Below are positions 33,640 to 42,954 of a stretch of DNA of 64,000 nt, one piece after another; position 1 is the first letter of the stretch, and each line of letters opens with the position of its first letter. This DNA comes from Lysobacter sp. BMK333-48F3 (lineage in GTDB: Bacteria > Pseudomonadota > Gammaproteobacteria > Xanthomonadales > Xanthomonadaceae): positions 3,224,501 through 3,288,500 of the forward strand of contig NZ_JAIHOO010000001.1 of assembly GCF_019733395.1 (NCBI RefSeq), read 5' to 3'. The position numbers were made by a program, and so were the translations under genes. Under the pieces are notes generated by a model that had not been told where the DNA came from, did no database searches, and saw only the letters and a program-made list of their open reading frames with translations.

Positions 33640-35724
33640 CTATCCGCACAGTTTGGCCAACAGGGTGGCCTGGGCCGAGTGCGGCATCGCGCCGTCCTCG
33701 GGCGCCACCCGCTGGTAGCGCCCGTCGGCGCCGAGCTGCCAGGCGTTGAGGTTGTCGTTCAAGTAATTGGCCAGCGCCTCCTCATAGACCCGCGCGCGCA
33801 GGTCCGAATCCAGGATCGGAAAACCGGTTTCGACCCGGCGCAGCAGGTTGCGCTCCAGCCAGTCGGCGCTGGAGCAGAACAGGTCCGGGGCGCCGTCGTT
33901 GGCGAACCAGTAGACCCGGTGGTGTTCGAGGAAGCGGCCGACGATCGAGCGCACCCGGATGTTGTCGGACACGCCTTCCACGCCCGGGCGCAGGGTGCAG
34001 GCGCCGCGCACGATCAAGTCGATCTGGACCCCGGCCTGCGAGGCCTGGTACAGGGCGCGGATCACCTGCGGCTCGTTCAAGGCGTTCATCTTGGCCACGA
34101 TCCGCGCCGGCTTGCCGGCGCGGGCGTGCTTGGTCTCGCGATCGATCCGCTTGAGCACCCCTGCGTGCAGGGTGAACGGCGATTGCAGCAGGCACTTGAG
34201 CTTCAGCGACGGCGCCAGGCCGGACAGCTGCTGGAAGATCAGGTGCACGTCGTTGCCGATGTCCGGGTCGGCGGTGATCAGGCCGAAGTCGGTGTAGGCG
34301 CGCGCGGTGCCGCTGTGGTAGTTGCCGGTGCCCAGGTGCACGTAGCGTTTGAGCTTGCGGCCCTCGCGGCGCACGATCAGCAGCATCTTGGCGTGGGTCT
34401 TGTAGCCGACCACGCCGTACACCACCTGCACCCCGGCCTCCTGCAGCCGGTCGGCTAGGCCCAGGTTGGCCTCCTCGTCGAAGCGCGCGCGCAGTTCGAC
34501 CACCACGGTGACGTCCTTGCCGTTGCGCGCGGCCTGGACCAGCTGCTCGACGATCGGCGAATCCTTGCCGGCGCGGTACAGGGTCTGCTTGATCGCCAGC
34601 ACGTTCGGGTCTTCGGCGGCCTGGCGGATCAGCTCCAGCACCGGCGCGAACGAATCGAAGGGGTGGTGCAGCAGCAGGTCGCCGTCGGCGACGGTATCGA
34701 AAATGCTGTCGATGCCGGCCGGCACGCGCTGCTGGTAGGAGGGGAACTTCAGCTCCGGGCGCTGCACCAGATCGTAGACCTGGATCACCCGGTTGAGGTT
34801 GACCGGGCCGTTGATGCGGTAGACCGCGTTCTCGGGCAGGTCGAAGTTCTCCAGCAGGGTGCGCACGATCGGCTTGGGGCACTGCTCGGCGATCTCCAGC
34901 CGCACCGCGCGCAGGTAGCCGCGGCCGATCAGCTCGTCGCGCAGGGCCAGGGCGATGTTGTCGACCTCTTCCTCGTCGACCAGCAGCTCGGAGTTGCGGG
35001 TGACCCGGAACTGGTAGGCGCCCTTGACCTCCATGCCCGGGAACAGCTCGTCGACGAAGGTCGACAGCACCGAGGACAGGAATACGAAGTCGTGCTTGCC
35101 GCCGGACACGTTCTCTGGCAGCTGGATGATCCGCGGCAGCGAGCGCGGCGCGCGCACGATGGCCAGGTTGCCGGCGCGGCCGAACGCGTCCTTGCCCTTG
35201 AGCACGACGACGATGTTGAGCGACTTGTTGAGGATCTTCGGGAACGGATGCGCCGGGTCCAGCCCCAGCGGCGACAGCACCGGCATGATCTCGTCGCGGA
35301 AATAGGCGCGCAGCCAGCGGGTCTGGCGCGCGTTCCAGGAATTGCGGCCGAGCACGCGCACGCCGGCGTCCGACAGCGCCGGGCGCAGCACCTCGTTCCA
35401 GCATTCGTACTGGGCCTTGACCAGCTCGGCGGCGCGCTCGTGGATGTGCGAGAGCACGGTCTGCGGCGCCAGCCCGTCCGGGCCCGGCGCCAGGCCGAGG
35501 TCCTGGGCGTGGCGCAGGGTGCCGGCGCGGATCTCGAAGAACTCGTCGAGATTGGTGCAGGAGATGCACAGGTACTTCAGCCGCTCCAGCAGCGGCACCT
35601 GCGGGTCCTGGGCCTGGGCCAGGACGCGGAAGTTGAAGTCCAGCTGCGACAGCTCGCGGTTGAAGTACAGCGCGCTGTCGCGCAGCGGGTCGGTGTCCAG
35701 CGGTGTTTCCGTCATCGCGTTCAT
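33640..35724 (-). CDS. ppk1: Polyphosphate kinase Ppk1
   Basis: This 694-residue enzyme makes inorganic polyphosphate from ATP. It is the normal length for Ppk1. Visible landmarks are YFNRELSQLDFNFRVLAQA at the N-terminal domain, VVVELRARFDEEANL near residue 385, and the autophosphorylated histidine within HLGTGNYHSGTAR near 448. The C-terminal region carries LFCSSADWLERNL. The start at 35724 (MNAMTETPL) may alternatively be the second Met, nine bases on. It follows phoR by 18 bp. Placement with phoBR suggests induction when phosphate is low. Confidence 0.97.
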   Translation of the reverse strand: MNAMTETPLDTDPLRDSALYFNRELSQLDFNFRVLAQAQDPQVPLLERLKYLCISCTNLDEFFEIRAGTLRHAQDLGLAPGPDGLAPQTVLSHIHERAAELVKAQYECWNEVLRPALSDAGVRVLGRNSWNARQTRWLRAYFRDEIMPVLSPLGLDPAHPFPKILNKSLNIVVVLKGKDAFGRAGNLAIVRAPRSLPRIIQLPENVSGGKHDFVFLSSVLSTFVDELFPGMEVKGAYQFRVTRNSELLVDEEEVDNIALALRDELIGRGYLRAVRLEIAEQCPKPIVRTLLENFDLPENAVYRINGPVNLNRVIQVYDLVQRPELKFPSYQQRVPAGIDSIFDTVADGDLLLHHPFDSFAPVLELIRQAAEDPNVLAIKQTLYRAGKDSPIVEQLVQAARNGKDVTVVVELRARFDEEANLGLADRLQEAGVQVVYGVVGYKTHAKMLLIVRREGRKLKRYVHLGTGNYHSGTARAYTDFGLITADPDIGNDVHLIFQQLSGLAPSLKLKCLLQSPFTLHAGVLKRIDRETKHARAGKPARIVAKMNALNEPQVIRALYQASQAGVQIDLIVRGACTLRPGVEGVSDNIRVRSIVGRFLEHHRVYWFANDGAPDLFCSSADWLERNLLRRVETGFPILDSDLRARVYEEALANYLNDNLNAWQLGADGRYQRVAPEDGAMPHSAQATLLAKLCG

Positions 35725-35742
35725 GGCGCTACAGCGGCGGTC

Positions 35743-37098
35743 CTAGGGCAGTGCTTCGGGAAGAGTATCGGAATAGCCGTCGTAGGCGTCGCGACGGCGC
35801 AGCCGGTCGGCGCCGAAATGGCAGGCGAAGGTGCTGCCGCGGCCGACTTCGCTGGCGATTTCCAGCCGCGCCTGGTGCAGGTTCAGCACGTGCTTGACGA
35901 TCGACAGGCCCAGGCCGGTGCCGCCGCTTTCGCGCGAGCGGCTGGTGGACACGCGATAGAAACGCTCGGTGATCCGCGGCAGGTGCGCGGCGGGAATGCC
36001 GTAGCCGCTGTCGACCACCTCCAGCACCGCGCCGCGCGCCAGGCCGTCGCTTTCGGGACGGAAGCGGATGCGGATGGTGCCGCCGGCCGGGGTGTAGCGG
36101 ATCGCGTTGCTGACCAGGTTGGAAAAGGCGCTGTGCAGTTCCTTGTTGGAGCCGAACAGGTCGACCCCGGCCAGGTCGTCCATCGCGATCTCGTGCCGGC
36201 CTTGGCTCAGGGCGTTGGCCTCGCGCCTCAGCGTGGCCAGCATCGAGGCCATCGCCACGGTCTCCTCGCCGGCCAGCCCGTCCTGCGATTCCAGCCGCGA
36301 CAGGGTCAGCAGGTCCTCGACCAGTTGGGTCATGCGCTGCGACTGGCGCTGCATTTCGGCCAGCATCGGCGCCCAGTCCGGGTGCTCTTCCGGATCGAGC
36401 ATGTCCAGGTAGCCGTGGACCACGGTCAGCGGGGTGCGCAGCTCGTGCGAGACGTTGGCGACGAAGTCGCGGCGCATCTGCTCCAGCTGCAGCAACCGGC
36501 TGACGTCGCGCGCGACCAGCAGCCACAGGTTCTCCGAATACGGGATCAGGCGCAGGCTCAGGGTGATCGCCGGATTCCACGGCGAGGCCGCTTCCAGCGG
36601 CTCGGCGTTGCGCCCGGAGGCCAGCCAGTGCGCCAGTTGCAGCGGCTGCAGGCGCTGCACCACCGGCGCGCCGATGTCGCGCGGATAGCGCAGCCCGAAC
36701 AGGCCGTTGGCGGCTTCGTTGAACCATTGGATGCGCTGGCTGTTGCGCTCGACCACCACGATCGCGTCGGGCATCGCCGCCGCGGCCGCGCGGTAGGCGC
36801 GCAGCATTTCGATCAGGCGGCGCTTGCGCCCGCGCATCTCGGCCTGGCTGCGGTGGAGCAGGCGGTCCAGTTCGTTCCAGATCCCTTCGCCCAGCGGCGG
36901 GGTCAGGCGCTGGCGCGCGGTCAGCCGGATCAGCACCCGGCGCAGACGCCAGTAATGCCAGGCGACCACGCCCAGGGCGGCGGCGGTGACCACCGGCCAG
37001 GGATGGCCGATCAGAACGCCGAGTACGGCCGCAGCGACCAGGATCAGCGCGAGCTGACCCAGGGTGCGGAACCAGGCGGAGCGTGCGCGGGGCGGCAT
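35743..37098 (-). CDS. phoR: Phosphate regulon sensor kinase PhoR
   Basis: This 451-residue kinase phosphorylates PhoB when phosphate is scarce. Two adjacent membrane segments (residues about 10-45) carry almost no periplasmic loop, which is the PhoR layout. A PAS domain covers about 100-200. His near residue 217 sits in NVSHELRTPLTVVHGYLDML. The ATP-binding domain has NLVSNAIRYTPAGG, VVDSGYGIPAAHLPRITERFYRV and SRESGGTGLGLSIVKHV. phoB lies 9 bp upstream on the same transcript. Confidence 0.96.
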   Translation of the reverse strand: MPPRARSAWFRTLGQLALILVAAAVLGVLIGHPWPVVTAAALGVVAWHYWRLRRVLIRLTARQRLTPPLGEGIWNELDRLLHRSQAEMRGRKRRLIEMLRAYRAAAAAMPDAIVVVERNSQRIQWFNEAANGLFGLRYPRDIGAPVVQRLQPLQLAHWLASGRNAEPLEAASPWNPAITLSLRLIPYSENLWLLVARDVSRLLQLEQMRRDFVANVSHELRTPLTVVHGYLDMLDPEEHPDWAPMLAEMQRQSQRMTQLVEDLLTLSRLESQDGLAGEETVAMASMLATLRREANALSQGRHEIAMDDLAGVDLFGSNKELHSAFSNLVSNAIRYTPAGGTIRIRFRPESDGLARGAVLEVVDSGYGIPAAHLPRITERFYRVSTSRSRESGGTGLGLSIVKHVLNLHQARLEIASEVGRGSTFACHFGADRLRRRDAYDGYSDTLPEALP

Positions 37099-37107
37099 AC
37101 CCCCAGC

Positions 37108-37815
37108 TTACGCGGCGAGCGAAGCGGAAAAACGATACCCGGCGCCACGAACGGTCTGGACCATGCCATCCAGGCGGTGCGGCTCCAGGGTCTTGCGCAG
37201 TCGGCGGATGTGCACGTCGACGGTGCGCTCCTCGACGTAGACGCTGCCGCCCCAGACGTGGTCGAGCAGTTGGGTGCGCGAGTAGACCCGCTCGGGGTGG
37301 GTCATGAAGAAATGCAGCAGCCGGTACTCGGTCGGGCCGATCTGCACCGGCTGGTCGCCGCCGTCGGCCTGGGCGAACACCCGGTGCGCGGCGCCGTCGA
37401 TGCGCAGCGGGCCGACGCCGACGCTGCCGTCCTCGTCGTCCTCGCGCGAGCGGCGCAGCACCGCGCGGATCCGCGCCAGCAGTTCGCGCGCCGAGAACGG
37501 CTTGACCACGTAGTCGTCGACCCCGGCCTCGAGCCCGCCGACCCGGTCGTTCTCTTCGCCGCGGGCGGTGAGCATGATGATCGGGATCTCGCGGGTCAGC
37601 GATTCCTTGCGCCAGCGCCGGGCCAGCTCCAGGCCGCTGGTGCCGGGCAGCATCCAGTCGAGCAGGATCAGGTCCGGCACCCGGTCGGCGATCGCCGCCT
37701 GGGCCTCGCGGGCGTCGCCGGCATGGACCGGCTCGTACTCGCCCTTGCGCAGGGCGAAGGACACCATGTCGCGGATGGCGGGTTCGTCTTCGACTATCAG
37801 GATGCGCTTCTGCAC
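37108..37815 (-). CDS. phoB: Phosphate regulon response regulator PhoB
   Basis: This 235-residue OmpR-class regulator activates phosphate-starvation genes. The receiver domain has the acidic residues in IVEDEPAI, phospho-acceptor Asp near 53 ([10 protein letters not shown]) and Lys in [16 protein letters not shown]. The winged-helix domain includes [21 protein letters not shown] and the recognition-helix region [19 protein letters not shown]. It is the first gene of the four-gene operon. A putative Pho box lies 59-76 bp upstream, consistent with autoregulation. Confidence 0.96.
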   Translation of the reverse strand: MQKRILIVEDEPAIRDMVSFALRKGEYEPVHAGDAREAQAAIADRVPDLILLDWMLPGTSGLELARRWRKESLTREIPIIMLTARGEENDRVGGLEAGVDDYVVKPFSARELLARIRAVLRRSREDDEDGSVGVGPLRIDGAAHRVFAQADGGDQPVQIGPTEYRLLHFFMTHPERVYSRTQLLDHVWGGSVYVEERTVDVHIRRLRKTLEPHRLDGMVQTVRGAGYRFSASLAA

Positions 37816-37873
37816 ACGGTCACCGGGGGAGGCTGGGGAGGGCCTTGAAACCGCGTCAGTACACTACCGTTTT

Positions 37874-37891
37874 ATGACTGCTCCGTGACAT
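37874..37891 (-). promoter_or_regulatory. Putative Pho box upstream of phoB
   Basis: On the minus strand ATGTCACGGAGCAGTCAT is two 7-bp direct repeats with a 4-bp spacer. It matches CTGTCAT-N4-CTGTCAT at 11 of 14 positions. It is placed 59-76 bp before the phoB start. The remainder of the 296-bp gap to the BepA-like gene (37816-38111) shows only GC-rich palindromes and no gene. Confidence 0.65.
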
Positions 37892-38111
37892 GGGACGGGC
37901 GGTCTTGAGCGGACTGTGATCGCCAGCGTCGCCGCCGCGGCGCGGAGGGAAACCCCCGGGGGGTGGGGCTTGCGCGGATCAGGCGCCAGTTTCGCCGGCG
38001 ATGACGGCGCGATCGGCGACGCTCGAGTTTGGCCGCCAGATGACATGGGCATGGCAGTCGGCCGCGCGCCGGCGCGGCCGCCGGCGGCAGGGCGCCGCGC
38101 AGGGAGGCCGG

Positions 38112-39740
38112 TTACTGGCGCCGCAGGTCCTCGTCGCGCACGCCCTGGCGGCGCAGTTCCAGCACGGTCGGGGTGATCGCGGCGATGCGCGCCTCGATCC
38201 GGGCGCGGGCGTAGTAGTCCAGGTCGGGCTTGCGCTTGAGGTTGTTGAGCTGGACCAGGGCCTGTTCCGGCCGGCCGCGCAGGTAGGCGGCCTCGGCATA
38301 GGCCTCGCCGGCGCGGATCGCGTCGCCGGCGATCTCGCAGGCGCGGGCGTAGGTCTGCTGCAGCAGCGGGTCTTCGCCGCCGCCGCCGAGCAGGGGCCGC
38401 AGCACCGCCTGGGCGCGTTGGCCGGCGGCCGGCGTATTGCGGTCGGTCAGGACCTTGGCGTAGCCCAGGGCGACGGCGCGGTTGTTCGGGGTCTGCCGCA
38501 GCAGGGCCTCGAAGCGGGCGTCGGCGGCCGCGGTCTGGCCGGCCTGGGCCTGCGCCTCGGCCAGGGCCAGGCTCAGCCACATTTGCCCGGGGTGCTTGCG
38601 CAGCAGCGTCTCCAGCGCCGGCACCGCGGCGCCGGGCTGATTGCTGCGCATCTGCGCCAGGGCCATGCCGTAGCGCTGGGCGTCGCTCTGGGTGCCCAGG
38701 CGTTCGTATTCGCGCACCGCGTCGCGCGGCGAATTGGCGCTGAGCACGCGGATCCGCTCGCGGGCGAAATCGAACACGCCGGTGCCGCCCGCGGTCAGGG
38801 CCTGGTCGCTGATCCGGATGCCGCTGGGCAGCAGCGGGTTGTCGCTGCTGTCGGGCAGGCTGAAGGGCGTCTTGGGAATGCGCTCGACCCGGGTCGCGTC
38901 CGGCGTGGCGGTGATCGCGGTGACGCTGTTCTTGGCCGCGATCTGCTCGGCGCGCTCCTTGGCCTCGCTGATCCGGGTGGTGGTGACCGGGTGGGTCATC
39001 AGATAGTCCGGCGTCTCGCCGTACCAGTTGGCCTTGTTGCTGCGCGAGACCAGCTGCATGCGGGCGAAGAAATCGGCCATCGCGGTGGTGTCGTAGTGGC
39101 TGCGCGACAGGGTCTGGATGCCGATCCGGTCGGCCTCGGACTCGTTGGAGCGGGTGTAGTTGATCTGCCTTTGCTGCATCAGGCCCATGCCGGAGCTGAC
39201 CGCGGCCATGGTCGCGTCGTCGCTGGAATTGCCGCCGGCGGCCTGGGCGGCGACGATCGCGCCGAGCATCGCCAGCAGGATCGGCAACTGGTCGCGCTGG
39301 GCGCGTTCGACCCCGCGCAGCACGTGCTGTTGGGTGACGTGGGCGATTTCGTGCGACAGCACCGCGGCGACTTCGTCCTCGCGCTCGGCGGTCAGGACCA
39401 GGCCGGAGTTGACCCCGATATAGCCGCCGAGGGTGGCGAAGGCGTTGATCTGGCGCTCGCGCAGCATGAAGAAATTGAACGGCTGGCGCGGCTTGTCGCT
39501 GTTGGCGGCCAGGCGCGTGCCCAGCATCTCCACCCAACTGTCGACCAGCGGGTCTTCGAGCAGGTAATCGTAATGGCGCAACTGGGCCAGCATCATCGCG
39601 CCGTACTGGCGCTGCTTGGCCGGGGTCAGCAGTTCGCCGGCCGAGGAACCGATGTCCGGCAGCTTGGATTCCTGCGCGTCGGCGCAGAGGCTGCCGAGGG
39701 CGAGGGTGACGGCGGCGGTGAGCAGGGCGATGCGGCGCAA
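38112..39740 (-). CDS. bepA: BepA-like M48 periplasmic metalloprotease with TPR domain
   Basis: This 542-residue exported zinc protease resembles BepA (YfgC), which works on outer-membrane proteins such as LptD. The start is probably TTG at 39740, giving LRRIALLTAAVTLALGSLC and a signal ending ADA; GAGGA sits 7 bp before it. A longer ATG frame from 39854 has a proline/arginine-rich leader and is unlikely. The zinc motif SHEIAHVTQQH lies near residues 127-137, and the third ligand is in NESEADRIG near 190. TPR-like helices fill residues about 330-520. It is transcribed from its own region and faces away from grxC. Confidence 0.88.
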   Translation of the reverse strand: MRRIALLTAAVTLALGSLCADAQESKLPDIGSSAGELLTPAKQRQYGAMMLAQLRHYDYLLEDPLVDSWVEMLGTRLAANSDKPRQPFNFFMLRERQINAFATLGGYIGVNSGLVLTAEREDEVAAVLSHEIAHVTQQHVLRGVERAQRDQLPILLAMLGAIVAAQAAGGNSSDDATMAAVSSGMGLMQQRQINYTRSNESEADRIGIQTLSRSHYDTTAMADFFARMQLVSRSNKANWYGETPDYLMTHPVTTTRISEAKERAEQIAAKNSVTAITATPDATRVERIPKTPFSLPDSSDNPLLPSGIRISDQALTAGGTGVFDFARERIRVLSANSPRDAVREYERLGTQSDAQRYGMALAQMRSNQPGAAVPALETLLRKHPGQMWLSLALAEAQAQAGQTAAADARFEALLRQTPNNRAVALGYAKVLTDRNTPAAGQRAQAVLRPLLGGGGEDPLLQQTYARACEIAGDAIRAGEAYAEAAYLRGRPEQALVQLNNLKRKPDLDYYARARIEARIAAITPTVLELRRQGVRDEDLRRQ

Positions 39741-40118
39741 GCGGTGGTCCTCGGGCCGGCGGGGCCGGTCGGCTGGGTGCGGCGACGCGGCTGGAGTACG
39801 CGCGCAGCGGATGCATGGCAGGATGCCGCCCGGATCGGCGGACGGCGTGAACACGGTGTTAACTTCGGCGCCTCGTCTTCGGTGCGTTCACCCTGGGATC
39901 GGTAGCGTCGGCAAGCCGGCATCCGATCGAAGACGGCCGCGGCGGTTGCGCGCGGCCGGTATCCTTCTTGCAGACGCCTTGTTCCGGACGCCGGCGTATC
40001 GAATGCCGGTGGAGTGCGTTCCGCCGGCGAACTTTAAACTCGCCGGGTCTGCGCCCATGTTTCGAGCGCAAGCCTTCGACCGCAAGCGCACCCCAGAGTT
40101 CAGGCAGGAGAAACCGTT
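39741..40118. other. Divergent region between bepA-like gene and glutaredoxin gene
   Basis: These 378 bp hold no gene I can support. A patch CTTTAAACT at 40032-40040 could include a -10 box (TTTAAA) for grxC. A one-mismatch cre-like pair (GTGAA-N6-GTTAA, 39847-39862) is within chance expectation. Confidence 0.35.
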
Positions 40119-40394
40119 TTGAGCGACACCGCCCCCAGCACGCCCGAAATCCTCATCTACACCACCGCGATCTGCCCCTACTGCGTCGCCGCCAAGAACT
40201 TCCTCAAGAGCAAAGGCCAGCAGTGGACCGAGGTCCGGATCGACCTGGAGCCGGGCGAGCGCGAGAAGATGGTCGCCCGCACCCAGCGCACCAGTGTGCC
40301 GCAGATCTTCATCGGCCAGACCCATGTCGGCGGTTACGACGACATGATCGCGCTGCACCGCGCCGGCGGCCTGGAGCCGTTGCTGGCGGGGTGA
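40119..40394 (+). CDS. grxC: Glutaredoxin (GrxC type)
   Basis: This 91-residue dithiol glutaredoxin reduces disulfides with glutathione. The active site CPYC is at residues 19-22 in TTAICPYCVAAKNFL. The cis-proline region reads TSVPQIFIGQTHVGGYDDM. The start is TTG at 40119, supported by AGGAG 9 bp upstream; no in-frame ATG fits. An 8-bp hairpin (CAGGCGGC and its complement, 40407-40425) follows the stop and may end the transcript. Confidence 0.95.
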   Translation: MSDTAPSTPEILIYTTAICPYCVAAKNFLKSKGQQWTEVRIDLEPGEREKMVARTQRTSVPQIFIGQTHVGGYDDMIALHRAGGLEPLLAG

Positions 40395-40575
40395 GCGAGC
40401 GCGCCCAGGCGGCACCGCCGCCTGCGCTCGCGAACGCCCGGCCAGGGATGGCCGGGCCGGACGATCCGGAGCCGGCCAAGTCGCGCCAGGGACGGCATGC
40501 GCGGCGGTTCATTCTCCGCGCCCAGCCCCTCTATGCCATAGCTTCTTATCCAAGCTTCTTACCCAAGGACCCCGC

Positions 40576-40989
40576 GTGAGCCATCCCCCCGCCGACGACG
40601 CCGCCTCGTCGCAGCAAGACCGAGTCGCCGAATTCACCGCGTTCCGCAAGCGCATGAACGAACGCATCCTGGCCGAACCCAACCAGGTCGTGCGCCGCTT
40701 CTTCGCCCTCGACACCCAGACCTACCAGGCCGGTGCGCTGGACGTGAAGACCAAGGAGCTGCTGGGCCTGGTCGCCTCGCTGGTGCTGCGATGCGACGAC
40801 TGCATCAGCTACCACGTCGCCCAGTGCAAGGAAGCGGGGGTGAACCGCGACGAAATGTTCGAGACCTTCTCGGTCGGCCTGGTGGTCGGCGGCTCGATCG
40901 TGATCCCGCATCTGCGCCGCGCGGTCGATTTCCTCGACCGGCTCGAACAGGGCGAGGCCCAGGCCCCGGCCGGCCACGACCACGGCTGA
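40576..40989 (+). CDS. Carboxymuconolactone decarboxylase/AhpD-like protein
   Basis: This 137-residue helical protein of the CMD/AhpD superfamily has the redox pair CDDC in VLRCDDCISYHVAQCKEAG (residues about 74-77) and the following histidine. This is the AhpD-type thiol site rather than the decarboxylase site. Proteins of this kind can act as alkylhydroperoxidase. The start is GTG at 40576 with AAGGA 8 bp before it. It sits downstream of glutaredoxin, which fits a thiol-redox theme, although 181 bp separate them. The C-terminus ends in a short His-rich tail (GHDHG). Confidence 0.88.
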   Translation: MSHPPADDAASSQQDRVAEFTAFRKRMNERILAEPNQVVRRFFALDTQTYQAGALDVKTKELLGLVASLVLRCDDCISYHVAQCKEAGVNRDEMFETFSVGLVVGGSIVIPHLRRAVDFLDRLEQGEAQAPAGHDHG

Positions 40990-40994
40990 ATCCC

Positions 40995-41167
40995 CTGTAG
41001 GAGCGGCGTAAGCCGCGACCCCGAAGCCCGGTGCCTCCGTTTTGCGACGGCGGGACCGGGTTTTCGCGTCTTGAGAGGCCGCGAGACTGGCGCCATGCCG
41101 CAGGGCGGCCGCCTGCGCGGTCGCGACTTGTGACCGGAGGAGATCCCTGTGGGGCGCCGCTCCTACC
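40995..41167. repeat. TAGGAGCGGCG palindromic repeat, copy 4
   Basis: CTGTAGGAGCGGCGTAAGCCG starts the element at 40995. The opposite arm, GGGGCGCCGCTCCTACC, ends near 41167 and is preceded by the same GTGACCGGAGGAGATCCC stretch seen at 24.6 kb. It fills much of the 371-bp gap before the isocitrate dehydrogenase gene. The remaining stretch carries the AT-rich leader GCATAATTGTGCGG (41281), a possible promoter. Confidence 0.7.
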
Positions 41168-41360
41168 CTTTGGCGAGCGCCCGAAGCCGCCCGGCTTGGC
41201 CGAATCGGGCCGCTGGGGGCGAAACCGGCCATCCGACCTTGGTCCAGTACGGCCGCGAATGCAGGGCGGGACGGCTTCCGGCATAATTGTGCGGTTAACA
41301 CTTTCGTTTCGTGCGCCGCGCCACAGCGCCGCGCGCCCTACCGCTGGAAGAACCTTTCTC

Positions 41361-42374
41361 ATGACGCAAACGATTACGGTCATCCGTGGCGACGGCATCG
41401 GCCCCGAGATCATGGACGCGACCTTGCACGTGCTCGACGCGATGAACGTCGGCCTGTCCTACGAGTTCGCCGACGCCGGCCTGGTTGCGCTGGAAAAGCA
41501 CGGCGAGCTGCTGCCGCAAGCCACCATGGATTCGATCCGCAAGAACCGCATCGCGCTGAAGAGCCCGCTGACCACCCCGGTCGGCGAGGGCTTCAGCTCG
41601 ATCAACGTCGAGCTGCGCAAGCGCTTCGACCTGTACGCCAACGTGCGTCCGGCCAAGTCGTTCCCGAACACCAAGTCGCGCTTCCCCTCGGGCGTGGACC
41701 TGATCACCGTGCGCGAGAACACCGAAGGCGCGTACATCGGCGAAGGCCAGTCGCTGTCGGAAGACGGCGAAGTCGCGACCCTGACCCAGAAGATCACCCG
41801 TCGCGGTTCCGATCGCATCGTCCGCTACGCCTTCGACCTGGCCCGCAAGACCGGCCGCAAGAAGGTCACCGTGGTGCACAAGGCCAACATCCTGAAGTCG
41901 ACCTCGGGCCTGTTCCTGAAGACCGCGCGCGAAGTGGCGCAGCAGTATCCGGACATCCAGTGCAACGAGATGATCGTCGACAACACCTGCATGCAGCTGG
42001 TGATGCGTCCGGAGCAGTTCGACATCATCGTCACCACCAACCTGTTCGGCGACATCATCTCCGACCTGTGCGCCGGCCTGGTCGGCGGCCTGGGCCTGGC
42101 CCCGGGCGCGAACATCGGCACCGACGCGGCGATCTTCGAGGCTGTGCACGGCTCGGCGCCGGACATCGCTGGCAAGGGCATCGCCAACCCCTGCGCGCTG
42201 CTGCTCGGCGCGGCGCAGATGCTCGATCACCTGGGCCAGCCGGACAAGGCGACCAAGCTGCGCGACGCCATCGTCGCCACCCTGGAAGCCAAGGATTCGC
42301 TGACCCCGGACCTGGGCGGCGAAGCCGACACCCTGACCTTCGCCAAGGCCATCGCCCGCCGCGCCGCGGCCTGA
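41361..42374 (+). CDS. Isocitrate dehydrogenase, NAD-dependent type
   Basis: This 337-residue decarboxylating dehydrogenase starts MTQTITVIRGDGIGPEIMD. It belongs to the isocitrate/isopropylmalate dehydrogenase family. The substrate loop is SSINVELRKRFDLYANVRPAKS (residues about 74-95) and DLITVRENTEGAYIGEGQ follows, which fits isocitrate rather than isopropylmalate. The metal-binding Asp lies in TNLFGDIISDLCAG. The short monofunctional form, and GSAPDIAGKGIANP without the NADP-type residues, suggest NAD use as in Xanthomonas. GGAAG precedes the ATG by about 10 bp. A strong terminator follows at 42401. Confidence 0.94.
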   Translation: MTQTITVIRGDGIGPEIMDATLHVLDAMNVGLSYEFADAGLVALEKHGELLPQATMDSIRKNRIALKSPLTTPVGEGFSSINVELRKRFDLYANVRPAKSFPNTKSRFPSGVDLITVRENTEGAYIGEGQSLSEDGEVATLTQKITRRGSDRIVRYAFDLARKTGRKKVTVVHKANILKSTSGLFLKTAREVAQQYPDIQCNEMIVDNTCMQLVMRPEQFDIIVTTNLFGDIISDLCAGLVGGLGLAPGANIGTDAAIFEAVHGSAPDIAGKGIANPCALLLGAAQMLDHLGQPDKATKLRDAIVATLEAKDSLTPDLGGEADTLTFAKAIARRAAA

Positions 42375-42400
42375 GCGACACCGCCCGCTGCGATCGACGA

Positions 42401-42431
42401 CGGGGCGCCTTCGGGCGCCCCGTTCGTTTTT
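42401..42431 (+). terminator. Intrinsic terminator after isocitrate dehydrogenase
   Basis: A 9-bp GC stem (42401-42409 with 42414-42422) is closed by a TTCG tetraloop and followed by GTTCGTTTTT. Confidence 0.92.
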
Positions 42432-42601
42432 GCGGCGCGCCGCACGCCTGCGCGCGGCCCGCGGCGCTAGGCTCCTGCGGCGAGATTCCGGCAGGTCGCC
42501 GTCGACTGCCCGAAGGGGCCGCGCGCGCATTCAAGCCCGTCACCGCTGGGGAGCGGCGGCGGCCCCGCATCCCGGCGGTCAGGTTCGCATCGAGGAACGA
42601 C

Positions 42602-42835
42602 ATGAAGATCAGGAAGATGAAGGGCAAGGCCTTGGCGTTGCTGGCGATCGCGCTGATGGCGGCGGCCGGCACCGTCGCCGCGATCCCGCCGCGCAGCACC
42701 TGCACCGCGGAAAACCAGGGCCAGCGGGTCAAGGAATACGGCGCCAACGGCACCTCGCGCATCTACCAGTGCGAAGACGGGGTGTGGTTGCTGTATGCGA
42801 TCTGCGATTACCGCGGCTGCGTCATCGTGATCTGA
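42602..42835 (+). CDS. Secreted 4-cysteine mini-protein, paralogue A
   Basis: This 77-residue protein has a Sec signal peptide (MKIRKMKGKALALLAIALM, cleavage near VAA at residues 25-27). The mature peptide of about 50 residues contains four cysteines (STCTAEN, YQCEDG, AICDY, GCVIVI) and ends in the hydrophobic CVIVI. A ribosome-binding site GAGGAA lies 7 bp before the ATG at 42602. It is about 70% identical by eye to the gene 119 bp downstream, so the two are a tandem duplication. I recognise no family. The fold is probably a small disulfide-bonded beta structure in the periplasm or outside the cell. Confidence 0.75.
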   Translation: MKIRKMKGKALALLAIALMAAAGTVAAIPPRSTCTAENQGQRVKEYGANGTSRIYQCEDGVWLLYAICDYRGCVIVI

Positions 42836-42954
42836 GCGATCGCGGCATGAGACCGGCAGGACGCCGTCGACTGCCGAGCGCGCCGCCAGGCGCGCCACGG
42901 GCGCCGCATCGCGACGCGCCTTTCCGGCGGCACCTTGTATGCATTGAGGCATCC

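Noticed and set aside
34663..37848. Plus-strand frame of over 1000 codons opposite ppk and phoRB
   Set aside because: Antisense shadow: no motifs, and the minus strand carries three unmistakable genes.
39847..39862. cre-like site GTGAA-N6-GTTAA before the bepA-like gene
   Set aside because: One mismatch in ten fixed bases is expected several times by chance in 64 kb; nothing else connects this gene with CreB.
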